DNA from: RGDT01 sp964630925
GTDB lineage: Bacteria; Planctomycetota; Planctomycetia; Gemmatales; Gemmataceae
NCBI GenBank assembly: GCA_964630925.1
Contig: CAZVZK010000007.1
Location: 1 to 64,000, forward strand
DNA: 64,000 bases
Reading direction: 5' to 3'
Shown here: piece by piece, positions 17,177 to 25,175 of the stretch
Position numbering within the stretch: position 1 is the first letter of the stretch
Layout: every line of letters starts with the position of its first letter
Made by a program: the position numbers and the translations under genes
Notes under the pieces: generated by a model
Seen by the model: only the letters and a program-made list of their open reading frames with translations
Databases searched by the model: none
Told to the model about the DNA's origin: nothing

Positions 17177-18181
17177 ATGCGAATACTCGTCACCGGCGGA
17201 GCGGGTTACATCGGCAGCCACACCATGCGGCTGCTACTGGCGCGCGGCCACGACGCCGTCGCTTACGACAGCCTCGTGTACGGCCACCGCGCCGCCGTCC
17301 CCGATGGGCGGCTCATCGTCGCCGACCTGCACGACACGGCGAGATTGCGTGAGGCCCTGACCGGGGCCGACGCGGTCATCCACTTCGCGGCGTTCGCGCT
17401 CGTCGGCGAGTCGGTGCGCGACCCGGCGTCGTACTACCGCAACAACGTCGTGGCGGCGCTGGGGCTGATGGATCTGGCGGTCAAGTGCCGCGTGCCGCGG
17501 TTCGTGTTCTCCTCGACCTGCGCGACGTACGGGATGCCGAAGACCGTGCCGATCACCGAGGAGGAGGTGCAGGCGCCGATCAACCCCTACGGGAGTACGA
17601 AACTCGCGGTGGAGAAGGCGCTCATCGAGTTCGCCCGCGCCTACCCGATGGGTGTGGCGCTGCTGCGCTACTTCAACGCCGCCGGGGCCAGCCCGGACGG
17701 CGGCATCGGCGAGGACCACGACCCCGAGACGCACCTGATCCCGCTGGTGATCGAGGCGGCGATGGGGCGGCGGCCGGCGATCCAGATCCTCGGCACCGAC
17801 TATCCGACGCCGGACGGGACGTGCATCCGCGACTACATCCACGTCGATGACCTCGCGGACGCCCACCTGCGGGCGCTGGAGAAGCTGACTCCGGGGCGGG
17901 TGATCCGCTGCAACCTTGGCACGGGGCGCGGGCACAGCGTCCGCGAGGTGATCCGGGCCGTCGAGGAGGTGTCGGGGCGCAAGGTGCCGGTGGTCGAGGC
18001 GGGGCGGCGTGAGGGCGACCCGGCGGAATTGGTGGCGGCGGCGGGACAGGCCCGCGAGGAATTGGGGTGGGTGCCGGCGTACAGGGACCTGCGGCGCATC
18101 ATCGAGACGGCGTGGAGGTGGCACGAGGCCCACCCGCGCGGGTATGATGACCGTGTCGCCGCCCCGGAGGCCGGCTCTTGA
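17177..18181 (+). CDS. galE: UDP-glucose 4-epimerase
   Basis: Interconverts UDP-glucose and UDP-galactose using bound NAD. At 334 residues it has the full-length extended SDR fold. The nucleotide loop TGGAGYIGSH lies at 6-15, the catalytic Ser/Thr region is SSTCATYG, and the Tyr-Lys pair is YGSTK (Tyr 138, Lys 142). LRYFNAAGA and RDYIHVDDLA are GalE-specific. It is the first gene of a tightly packed operon. Its TGA overlaps the TTG start of the HEAT protein, which is followed by a phosphotransferase and an AAA ATPase, suggesting a cell-envelope or glycan role. Identification is firm. Confidence 0.96.
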   Translation: MRILVTGGAGYIGSHTMRLLLARGHDAVAYDSLVYGHRAAVPDGRLIVADLHDTARLREALTGADAVIHFAAFALVGESVRDPASYYRNNVVAALGLMDLAVKCRVPRFVFSSTCATYGMPKTVPITEEEVQAPINPYGSTKLAVEKALIEFARAYPMGVALLRYFNAAGASPDGGIGEDHDPETHLIPLVIEAAMGRRPAIQILGTDYPTPDGTCIRDYIHVDDLADAHLRALEKLTPGRVIRCNLGTGRGHSVREVIRAVEEVSGRKVPVVEAGRREGDPAELVAAAGQAREELGWVPAYRDLRRIIETAWRWHEAHPRGYDDRVAAPEAGS

Positions 18182-19545
18182 TCTTCCTGCTCCTCGCCCT
18201 CAACGTGCCGCTCGTCGATGAGCCGCCGTCGCTTCGTGGCATGTGCATCCGCGCCGGGCGAGTGGTCTTCGCCACGCCGCTCGACCCCCTCGTGCCGGTC
18301 AAGTTCCGCGTCATGGAGACGCTGCGTGGCAAGGGGCCGGCCGTCGTGGAGCCTGGCCTGCGTGCGCAGGACGTGCGTTCCTTCGACGGCCCGGCGCTCG
18401 ACGGCGACGGCAAGCCGCAGCCGCGCAAGTGCGAGCAGGCGCTGCTGTTCCTGTCGGACGACGGCAAGCTGCTCGGGCTGCGTCTGGTGACGCCGGACGG
18501 GCGCGTCATGGGGCTGGACGGCGCGGGGAGAGCTCAGTTGCGGACGGCGCGGTGGTCCGAGCTGGTGGTGCGGGTGCGCCGCGACGTGGCCGAGGTGGAC
18601 CGGCTCCGGGCGTGGCGTGGGCTCGTCTCGCCGGCGCGGAAGGCGGCGGCGCTGGAGGCGTGGATCGCGCGAAACCGGGCCGCCCTGTCGTGCCCGCCCG
18701 GCGAGCCGGACGACGAGGCACCATCCGGATGGGAGGAGCTGTCCCTGGGCGTGTTCGACTGGATCATCGAGACGGGCGACCACGCGCTGGCCTGGCGGGC
18801 GATCAAGCTCTACGCAGGGCTGCACGGCGAGCTGCTGAGGCCACGAATCCGCGTGTTCGACTCGGAGGCGGGGCGGGCGTTCCTGCTGGCGCGGGCGAAG
18901 GACGAGTCGGCGCTCGTCGGCGACCGGGCGCGGGCGGTGGCGCTGCTGACGGGCAAGCACGGGAAGCTGGCAGACGCCGTCGCCGCGCTTCTGACGGACG
19001 CACCGCCGGAGGTGCGTCTGGCGGCGGCGGAGGCGTTGGGGCGCGTCGGCGACGCGCGGCAGGCGGACGCCGTCGTGTCGGCGTTCATGAAGGCGGAGGG
19101 GCCGTTGAGGCAGGAATTGGCGTGGCTCGCCGCGGCGATGGTTCCAGCCGCGAAGTGGAAGGAGATGACGGGCAATCCGCCGGGGGTTGCCGCGGCCATG
19201 CGCGAGGTGGAGCGTGGCGGGTCGGAGATCGCATTCTGGCTGCATGTGCGGACGGCGCGCGAGAAGGTGCGTCAGACGCCGGTGATCGTCGTGGAGCGGG
19301 TGGGGCCAGGGGGGATGGTGGCGGAGACGAAGACGCTGGCGGCGGAGGTGGCGTTCGTGGCGGAGCCGTGGAAGGCGGGCTGGGACGGCTCGGCGCCGGT
19401 GCCGCTCAAGTTCGCGCTGACGAGTTTGCAGGCGGGGGCGACGTATCGGTTCCGCGTCGAGGGCTTCGTGGGCGCGGGCGCGGGCAAGCAGCAATGGCGC
19501 TCCGAGCCGCTGACGTTCACGCTGCCGGCCGGGCGGCCACGGTGA
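18178..19545 (+). CDS. HEAT-repeat-containing exported protein of unknown function
   Basis: A 455-residue protein beginning at a TTG that overlaps the galE stop (TTGA). The first residues form a short hydrophobic segment (IFLLLALNVPLV), possibly a signal. The middle has helical repeats with HEAT character (VRLAAAEALGRVGDARQADAVVSAFM). The C-terminal ~110 residues look like a beta-sandwich (VIVVERVGPGGMVAETKTLAAE). No enzyme motif is seen. The non-ATG start is inferred from operon coupling; a downstream start would truncate the hydrophobic segment. Confidence 0.7.
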   Translation: MIFLLLALNVPLVDEPPSLRGMCIRAGRVVFATPLDPLVPVKFRVMETLRGKGPAVVEPGLRAQDVRSFDGPALDGDGKPQPRKCEQALLFLSDDGKLLGLRLVTPDGRVMGLDGAGRAQLRTARWSELVVRVRRDVAEVDRLRAWRGLVSPARKAAALEAWIARNRAALSCPPGEPDDEAPSGWEELSLGVFDWIIETGDHALAWRAIKLYAGLHGELLRPRIRVFDSEAGRAFLLARAKDESALVGDRARAVALLTGKHGKLADAVAALLTDAPPEVRLAAAEALGRVGDARQADAVVSAFMKAEGPLRQELAWLAAAMVPAAKWKEMTGNPPGVAAAMREVERGGSEIAFWLHVRTAREKVRQTPVIVVERVGPGGMVAETKTLAAEVAFVAEPWKAGWDGSAPVPLKFALTSLQAGATYRFRVEGFVGAGAGKQQWRSEPLTFTLPAGRPR

Positions 19546-19549
19546 GGAC

Positions 19550-20707
19550 ATGCACGAGCTGACGGCCGAGAACGTGGTGGAGTACCTGCGGGCGCGTGGT
19601 CGCATCGGGGCGGGGCCGGCGTGGGCGGAGGAGCTGACGGGCGGAGTGTCGAACGTGGTGCTGCGGGTGTGGGGGGCCACCTCACCCCCAAACCCCATCT
19701 CCGCTTCGGAGAGGGGGGATCGTCAGGTCATCGCCTGCGCGGAGGGAAGTGCCCACCGCACCCATCTGACCGAACCCATCAAGGGCGACGGACACCTCGC
19801 ATCCGCTGAGGCGATGCTCTTGCGATCCCCCCTCTCCGCTTCGGAGAGGGGGTTGGGGGGTGAGGTAGCCCCCTTCATCCTCAAACAATCCCGCCCGCGG
19901 CTCCGCACGAAACAGGAGTGGTTCAGCGACGTGGCCCGCATCCGCCGCGAGGAGGAGGCCCAGCGGCTCCTCGCCGACGCCCTCCCAGGCCGGGTGCCGC
20001 GCGTGCTGTTCAGCGAGCCGGACGATTACGCCTATGCGATGGAGCACGCGCCCCAGGACGCCCGGCCCTGGAAGCAGGTGTTGCTCGAAGGCACGCTCGA
20101 CCCGGCGACGGCCCGCACCGCCGGCGAGCTTCTCCGCGGCGTGCACGCTGTCCAGGTGCCGGAATCGTTCGGCGAGCGTACCGTCTTCCGTCAGCTCCGC
20201 ATCGACCCGTTCTATCGGCAGATCCAGACGGCGCATCCGGACCTCGCCCCGGCCATCACGCCGCTGATCGACGCGATGGAGGCGGCATCGCTCGGCCTTT
20301 GCCACGGCGACTTCAGCCCGAAGAACCTCCTCGTCGATCCGGGGCTGATGCTCGTGGACCACGAGACGTGCCACCTGGGCGAGCCGGCGATGGACGTGGG
20401 GTTCTTCTGCTCGCATCTACTGCTCAAGGGCCTCCGCACGCCGGCACTCGCGCCTCGATTCGCCCACCTCATCCGGGAGGCGCTGGCGGGGTACGGCGAT
20501 GAGGCCGTGATTCAGCGGGCGTTGCCCCACCTGGGGGTGTGCGTGCTGGCGCGGATCGACGGGACGAGCCCGGTGGATTATCTGCCGGAGGGGTGGCAGA
20601 AAGAGGCGGCGCGGGCGGTTGGGCGTATGATCCTCCAGGGGCGGGCCGCGTCGTGGGACGCGGCCCTGGGTGCGGCGCTCGCGGAGACGGCGGTGCGGAC
20701 ATGCTGA
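19550..20707 (+). CDS. Aminoglycoside/choline-type phosphotransferase with in-frame palindromic-element insertion
   Basis: A 385-residue small-molecule kinase of the APH/choline-kinase fold. Key features are LTGGVSNVVLRVW (glycine-rich region), FILKQ (ATP-binding Lys), LCHGDFSPKNLLVD (catalytic loop; Asp of HGD) and LMLVDHETCHLGEPAMDVG (metal-binding Asp). Between the strand VVLRVW and the strand PFILKQ, residues ~41-108 are encoded by the 203-bp foldback repeat at 19671-19873. Removing them would restore a family-typical spacing. The frame stays open through the insert. It sits in the galE operon: 4 bases after the HEAT gene and overlapping the AAA gene by 7 bases. Whether the protein still works is unknown. 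Confidence 0.88.
   Translation: MHELTAENVVEYLRARGRIGAGPAWAEELTGGVSNVVLRVWGATSPPNPISASERGDRQVIACAEGSAHRTHLTEPIKGDGHLASAEAMLLRSPLSASERGLGGEVAPFILKQSRPRLRTKQEWFSDVARIRREEEAQRLLADALPGRVPRVLFSEPDDYAYAMEHAPQDARPWKQVLLEGTLDPATARTAGELLRGVHAVQVPESFGERTVFRQLRIDPFYRQIQTAHPDLAPAITPLIDAMEAASLGLCHGDFSPKNLLVDPGLMLVDHETCHLGEPAMDVGFFCSHLLLKGLRTPALAPRFAHLIREALAGYGDEAVIQRALPHLGVCVLARIDGTSPVDYLPEGWQKEAARAVGRMILQGRAASWDAALGAALAETAVRTC
19671..19873. mobile_element. Foldback (MITE/REP-like) element inside the phosphotransferase gene
   Basis: About 203 bp that pairs with itself over essentially its whole length. The terminal ~51 bases (from GGGGGGCCACCTCACCCCCA at the left) match the reverse complement of the right end almost perfectly, including the inner palindrome CTCCGCTTCGGAG in both arms. 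Pairing continues inward with mismatches to a loop near 19770. It carries no transposase. It lacks stop codons in the host frame, so it adds ~67 residues to the protein. No target-site duplication can be called with confidence. Confidence 0.82.
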
Positions 20708-22035
20708 GCGGCTGGCGATTTTTCAAGCGGAAGCCTCCCCTGGTCAAGGACACGCTGGAGGGCCACCTCGGCGGGCCGTGCGAGCTGGCGGAGACGATGT
20801 CGCACACGATCAAGCCCATCGAGCGCGTCGGGCTGCAGCGCCACCTCGACGCCTGGCTGGCACGCGACAGGAAGGGCCAGCTCATCGGCTACGCCGCCGA
20901 CTCGTTCTTCAGCAACGTCGGCATGTCGCAGCTCATGCTCGACGACATCCGCGTGGCCCCCGTGAAGCGTCAGCAGGTGGAGACCTCGCCGGACGAGTCG
21001 CTCGACTGCGTGGTCCGCGGCCTGTATCTGCTGCACCACGAGGGCAAGCCGGTCTGCGTGCTTCTGAGCGCGCCGGACTCGCGGTTCGACGCCCCGGCGG
21101 TGGAGGTGCTGGCCCGCGACCGGGCCGACGGCGGGGCCATCATGCGGGCCATGAACGAGTCGATGAGCAAGGATCTCGTGTATAAGGGGCGGACGATCTA
21201 CCTGGAGGAGGACCAGCAGTCGGGGCAGATGCACGTGAAGTTCCAGAAGCTGCCGCCGACGACGCGCGAGTCGCTCGTGCTGCCTGAGGCGTTGATGGGC
21301 GTGGTGGAGCGCAACGTGCTGGGGATGATCCGTCACGCCGACACGCTGCGCAAGGCGGGCCGTTCGACGCGGCACGGCGTCCTGCTGCACGGGCCGCCGG
21401 GGACAGGCAAGACGCTGCTCCTGCGGTATCTCGCGGGGATGTGCGAGGGGCACACCGTCATCCTGCTGACGGGCCGGCAGGCGGACCTGGTACGGCAGTC
21501 GTGCCAGGTGGCGCGGATGCTGGCGCCGTCGCTGGTGATCCTCGAGGACGTGGACCTGATCGCCACGAACCGCGAGGAGAGCCGCTGCCCCGTGTTCCTG
21601 CACGACCTGATGGACGAGATGGACGGCCTGGGGCCGAAGGCCGAGGTGATCTTCCTGCTGACGACGAACCGCCCCGAGGTACTGGAGCCGGCGCTGTCGG
21701 CGCGTCCGGGGCGGATCGACCAGGCCATCGAGTTCCCTCTGCCGGACGACGGATGCCGCCGGCGGCTGTTCGAGCTGTACGGGCACGGGCTGGACACGTC
21801 GGCGCTCGACCTCGGGCGTTGGATCGAGAAGACGGCGGGGGTGAGCCCGGCGTTCATCGAGGAGCTGCTGCGGAAGTCGGCGTTGATGGCGGCGGAGCGC
21901 GGGGAGCAGTCGTCGCCGTTGAAGATCACGGACGCGGACGTGGAGGCGGCCCTGGACGAGCTGGTGTGCTTCGGCGGCGAGCTGACGCAGAAGCTGCTGG
22001 GGTTCAAGCCGTTCGGGTTCACGCGGAGGGTGTGA
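20701..22035 (+). CDS. AAA-family ATPase
   Basis: A 444-residue ATPase. An N-terminal ~190-residue domain has no recognised motif. The C-terminal AAA module has Walker A GPPGTGKT (about 231-238), Walker B LVILEDVDLI, sensor-1 TTNRPEVLE and the RPGRID box (arginine finger region). The order and spacing fit single-AAA remodellers of the FtsH/BCS1 kind, without a protease domain or membrane helix. It is the last gene of the galE operon, overlapping the phosphotransferase by 7 bases; that overlap fixes the start. A role in remodelling an unknown partner is inferred. Confidence 0.88.
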   Translation: MLSGWRFFKRKPPLVKDTLEGHLGGPCELAETMSHTIKPIERVGLQRHLDAWLARDRKGQLIGYAADSFFSNVGMSQLMLDDIRVAPVKRQQVETSPDESLDCVVRGLYLLHHEGKPVCVLLSAPDSRFDAPAVEVLARDRADGGAIMRAMNESMSKDLVYKGRTIYLEEDQQSGQMHVKFQKLPPTTRESLVLPEALMGVVERNVLGMIRHADTLRKAGRSTRHGVLLHGPPGTGKTLLLRYLAGMCEGHTVILLTGRQADLVRQSCQVARMLAPSLVILEDVDLIATNREESRCPVFLHDLMDEMDGLGPKAEVIFLLTTNRPEVLEPALSARPGRIDQAIEFPLPDDGCRRRLFELYGHGLDTSALDLGRWIEKTAGVSPAFIEELLRKSALMAAERGEQSSPLKITDADVEAALDELVCFGGELTQKLLGFKPFGFTRRV

Positions 22036-22121
22036 GCCGGGGGAGGAAGGGCCCACATGCCGGCCCGACCCACCGGCCAGAGGCCGCTTCGTTGCTTACG
22101 GTAGAAAAGCCGGCCGCCAGG

Positions 22122-22181
22122 TCACCGGGTGAGACGCCCTCGCGTGCCCCCGGCCTTGCGGATATACTGGCGGAGGGTCAC
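22122..22181 (+). promoter_or_regulatory. Possible operator/promoter of the toxin-antitoxin pair
   Basis: Two short dyads, TCACCGGGTGA (22122-22132) and GGGTCACCC (22173-22181), flank a -10-like TATACT (22161-22166) upstream of the antitoxin. Both contain TCACC. Antitoxins of this class commonly bind such dyads to repress their own operon. There is no good -35 box, so this is suggestive only. Confidence 0.35.
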
Positions 22182-22203
22182 CCGGAGTGATCGGAGGCAC
22201 GAC

Positions 22204-22434
22204 ATGAACGCGATTCTCCAGCGACTGGGGATAGACAAGATGTCGGTCGGAGAGCGGATCTCACTCGCACAGGAGATCCTGGACAGCGTGGCGGCCGAAC
22301 AGCCCCGCCAGGCCCTGTCGGACGCCAAGCGTGCCGAGCTCGCCCGGCGTTCGGCCGATGCCGAGGCGAATCCCGCCGACTGCGTCCCCTGGGAAGAGGT
22401 CGAGGCGACGGCCCGCGCGAGGTTCGGGGGATGA
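22204..22434 (+). CDS. Addiction module antitoxin (TIGR02574-like)
   Basis: A 76-residue acidic helical protein (LGIDKMSVGERISLAQEILD; ending in a VPWEEVEATAR block). This is the layout of the short 'addiction module component' antitoxins that pair with RelE/ParE toxins. The stop overlaps the toxin ATG by four bases (ATGA), typical of such pairs. ATG at 22204 is preceded by GGAGGCACGAC. It neutralises the toxin encoded next and probably represses the operon. Confidence 0.87.
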   Translation: MNAILQRLGIDKMSVGERISLAQEILDSVAAEQPRQALSDAKRAELARRSADAEANPADCVPWEEVEATARARFGG

Positions 22435-22727
22435 GTCTGCCCGTGGTGTTGCGCCGTCTGGCGCAGGCTGAATTCGACGACGCCGCGGACTGGTACGAGG
22501 CCAGGAGGCCCGGCCGCGGAGACCAATTCACCGACGCCGTCCGCGATGTCCTGGCCGACATCGGCAACCGGCCGGACGCGCATCCCGAAGTGTACAACGA
22601 CGTTCGGGAGGCGCTCGTGCCCGGCTTTACCTATGCGGTGTATTACCGTATCGAGGCAAGTCGCGTGTCCGTGTTGGCGGTCTTCCACACCTCCCGTGAT
22701 CCGGCGGAATGGCAGAAAAGGTCCTGA
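22431..22727 (+). CDS. RelE/ParE superfamily toxin
   Basis: A 98-residue protein with the fold-defining pattern of RelE/ParE: AQAEFDDAADWYEARRPG at the N-terminus, then VREALVPGFTYAVYYRIEASRVSVLAVFH in the C-terminal strands, and a final RDPAEW. ParE-type members poison gyrase and RelE-type members cleave mRNA on the ribosome; which applies cannot be told. It directly follows its antitoxin with ATGA overlap. Its stop lies only 17 bases before the enolase-like start, so the metabolic gene may be expressed from the toxin-antitoxin promoter. Confidence 0.88.
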   Translation: MSLPVVLRRLAQAEFDDAADWYEARRPGRGDQFTDAVRDVLADIGNRPDAHPEVYNDVREALVPGFTYAVYYRIEASRVSVLAVFHTSRDPAEWQKRS

Positions 22728-22744
22728 ATCGGGAGGGCATGACG

Positions 22745-24007
22745 ATGGGCGTTGCCTACCCCACGTTGACCCGGGTCCACGCCCGCGAGGTCCTGGACAG
22801 CCGCGGCCGGCCCACCGTCGAGGCGGAGGTCACGCTCGACACGGGGCACATCGGGCGGGCCAGCGTGCCGTCGGGGGCCAGCACGGGGCGGCACGAGGCG
22901 CTCGAGCTGCGCGACGGCGACCCGGCGCGGCACGGCGGGCTGGGGGTGCGTCGGGCGGCCGCCAACGTGCGCGAGGTGATCGCGCCGCGTCTGGTCGGGC
23001 AGGAGCTGCGGGCGGCAGGGAGCGTCGATGCCTTGCTGGTCGAGCTGGACGGGACGCCGGACAAGTCGCGGCTCGGGGCGAACGCGATCCTCGCGGTGTC
23101 GCTGGCGTGCGCCCGCGCGGCGGCGGCGTGGTGGCGTGCGCCGCTGTGGGAGCACCTCGACGTGTTTGCCGAGGCGCGGCTGCCGCTGCCGATGGTCAAC
23201 ATGATCTCCGGCGGGCTGCACGCGGGCGGGAATCTCGACCTGCAAGACTTCCTCCTGCTACCTGTCAAGGCCCGGTCGTACTCCGAGGCGCTGGAGACGG
23301 CGTGCGCGGTGTACTCCGCACTGCGCGGCGTGCTACGGAGGCACGGGCACGAGTGGGCGCTCGTGGGCGACGAGGGCGGGTACGGGCCGCGGCTGCGCGA
23401 CAGCGAGCAGGCGCTCGATCTGCTCATGGAGGCGTATCGGGCGGCGGGGGTGGAGGGGGCCATCGCGCTGGACGTGGCGGCGACGCACTTCTACCGCGAC
23501 GGGCGGTATCACCTCAACGAGGGCGGCGGGCGCGTCGTGGAATCGGGTTGGATGGTGGAGCGCCTGGAGCGGTGGGCGAAGGCGTACCCTATCCTGAGCA
23601 TCGAGGACGGTCTGGCCGAGGATGATCTTGAAGGATGGCAGCTATTGACGCAGCGGCTGGGGCACCTGCAACTGATCGGGGATGATCTGTTCGTCACGAA
23701 CGTCGGCCGCCTTCGGATGGGGGTCGAGAAGGGGCTGGGGAACGCGGTGCTGGTGAAGGTGAATCAGATCGGGACGCTGATGGAGACGTTCGACGTGCTG
23801 CGGGCGGCGCGCGAGGCGGGGTATCGGGCCATCGTGTCGGCGCGGAGCGGCGAGACGGAGGACGACTTCCTCGCGGACCTGGCGGTGGGCAGCGGGGCGG
23901 GGCAGATCAAGGTGGGCGGCGTGGCGCGGAGTGAGCGTCTGGCGAAGTACAACCGGCTCCTGCGCATCGAGGAGGAGGGGCTGCCGTTCGCGGCGTGGGG
24001 CGGGTGA
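22745..24007 (+). CDS. eno: Enolase-like protein with altered active-site residues
   Basis: A 420-residue member of the enolase family, which converts 2-phosphoglycerate to phosphoenolpyruvate. Typical motifs are present: ARCH-like start HAREVLDSRGRPTVEAEV, SGASTG, GDEGGYGP, SIEDGLAEDD, GDDLFVTN, VKVNQIGTLMET and GQIKVGG. Two catalytic positions differ: the usual QEF is QDF (ISGGLHAGGNLDLQDF), and the usual SHRSGETED is SARSGETED, losing the active-site His. It could be a divergent enolase or a paralogue with altered activity. GGGAGGG lies 7 bases before the ATG at 22745, favouring it over the ATG at 22739. Confidence 0.85.
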   Translation: MGVAYPTLTRVHAREVLDSRGRPTVEAEVTLDTGHIGRASVPSGASTGRHEALELRDGDPARHGGLGVRRAAANVREVIAPRLVGQELRAAGSVDALLVELDGTPDKSRLGANAILAVSLACARAAAAWWRAPLWEHLDVFAEARLPLPMVNMISGGLHAGGNLDLQDFLLLPVKARSYSEALETACAVYSALRGVLRRHGHEWALVGDEGGYGPRLRDSEQALDLLMEAYRAAGVEGAIALDVAATHFYRDGRYHLNEGGGRVVESGWMVERLERWAKAYPILSIEDGLAEDDLEGWQLLTQRLGHLQLIGDDLFVTNVGRLRMGVEKGLGNAVLVKVNQIGTLMETFDVLRAAREAGYRAIVSARSGETEDDFLADLAVGSGAGQIKVGGVARSERLAKYNRLLRIEEEGLPFAAWGG

Positions 24008-24024
24008 GAGCCGGCGGTTCTTGA

Positions 24025-24173
24025 GGCGGCGGGCGTCCCGCCCAAAGGCACTTGAGTTCGAGGCGAGCGGCACGGCGTGAGCGGGCGGGGGGATGAAGAC
24101 CCGGCACGCCTACGCGGTGCCGCTCGCCTCAAGAAGGCGAACTCAAGTGCCATTGGGCGGGACGCCTGCTGCC
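24025..24173. repeat. Large palindrome, second copy of the GCGAGCGGC-CGGCGTGAGC family
   Basis: The left arm (from GGCGGCGGGCGTCCCGCCC) and right arm (ending CATTGGGCGGGACGCCTGCT, then GCC) are near-perfect inverted repeats of ~65-75 bases; one arm lacks about nine bases. The internal segment GCGAGCGGCACGGCGTGAGC matches the palindrome at 4204, and the outer segment matches the short dyad at 7402. It fills the gap between the enolase-like gene and the NHL lipoprotein gene. Confidence 0.8.
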
Positions 24174-24216
24174 ACGACACTTGAGTGGCTGTTCCTCGTA
24201 CGGTAGCCTGAAAGAC

Positions 24217-25116
24217 ATGTGGCGTCTCGGCATCCTCTGTCTATTGCTGGCCGGGTGCGGCTCCCGGAATCCCTCGGCCCCGGATCTGGTCTGGGGGCGG
24301 AAGGGCGTGCGCGACGGCGACCTCGCACGGCCACGCGCCGCCGTCATCGACACCGAGGGGCGGCTGTGGGTGGCGGACTTCACGTCACGCATCCAGGCGT
24401 TCTCGCTCGACGGCAAGCATCTCGGCGTCACCTTCCAGACGCCGGACTACCGCAAGGGCCGGCCCAGCGGGTTGAGCCTCGACCGCCACGGCAACCTCGT
24501 CGTCAGCGATTCGCATTACCACTGCTTCCGCATCCATGACCGAGACGGCAAGGAGACGCGGTGCGTGTCGCTCCCGGAGGGGTCGGCGCCGGGGCAGCTC
24601 GGTTACGTGTCTGACGTGGTGCAGGACGACGACGGGTTCTGGTATGTGGCGGAGTTCGGCCAGGCGCAGCGGATTACGAAGCTGGACGAGGGCGGGCGAT
24701 TCGTGAAGTGCTGGGGCGGGCCGGGGCAGGAGCCTGGGAAGTTCTCGCGGCCGCGGGCGCTGGCGTGGGGGCCGGACGGGTATCTGTACGTGGCGGACGC
24801 GAGTAACCACCGGATCCAGGTGTTCACGCGCGAGGGCGAGCTGGTGCGGCACTTCGGGGAGAGCGGGCAGGGGCCGGGGCAGATGTACTTCCCGTACGAC
24901 ATCGCGTTCGGGCCGGGCGGGGAGCTGTACGTCGCGGAGTACGGCAACAACCGCGTGCAGAAGATGACGGCGACGGGTGAATCGTTGGGGATCGTCGGCG
25001 GGCCGGGACGTGGGCCGGGGCTGTTCCATTCCCCGTGGGGGCTGGCTGTGGACGCCAAGGGGCGGGTACACGTGATGGACACGGAGAACCATCGGGTGCA
25101 GCGGTTCGCGTTTTGA
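24217..25116 (+). CDS. NHL-repeat lipoprotein
   Basis: A 299-residue protein with a lipoprotein signal (WRLGILCLLLAGCGS; Cys at residue ~14 in LLAGC). The remainder is a beta-propeller of six NHL repeats (for example PRALAWGPDGYLYVADASNH and PYDIAFGPGGELYVAEYGNN). NHL propellers bind proteins or ligands outside the cell; no catalytic motif is visible. The start at 24217 gives a compact lipobox at the right distance, whereas the TTG at 24181 would extend it with no signal character. A palindrome lies directly upstream. Confidence 0.88.
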   Translation: MWRLGILCLLLAGCGSRNPSAPDLVWGRKGVRDGDLARPRAAVIDTEGRLWVADFTSRIQAFSLDGKHLGVTFQTPDYRKGRPSGLSLDRHGNLVVSDSHYHCFRIHDRDGKETRCVSLPEGSAPGQLGYVSDVVQDDDGFWYVAEFGQAQRITKLDEGGRFVKCWGGPGQEPGKFSRPRALAWGPDGYLYVADASNHRIQVFTREGELVRHFGESGQGPGQMYFPYDIAFGPGGELYVAEYGNNRVQKMTATGESLGIVGGPGRGPGLFHSPWGLAVDAKGRVHVMDTENHRVQRFAF

Positions 25117-25175
25117 ATCCCGCCCGGCCGCCGACCTCGGGGCGGGCCGTCCGTGGCCGCCCCCCTGCCCTTGTC

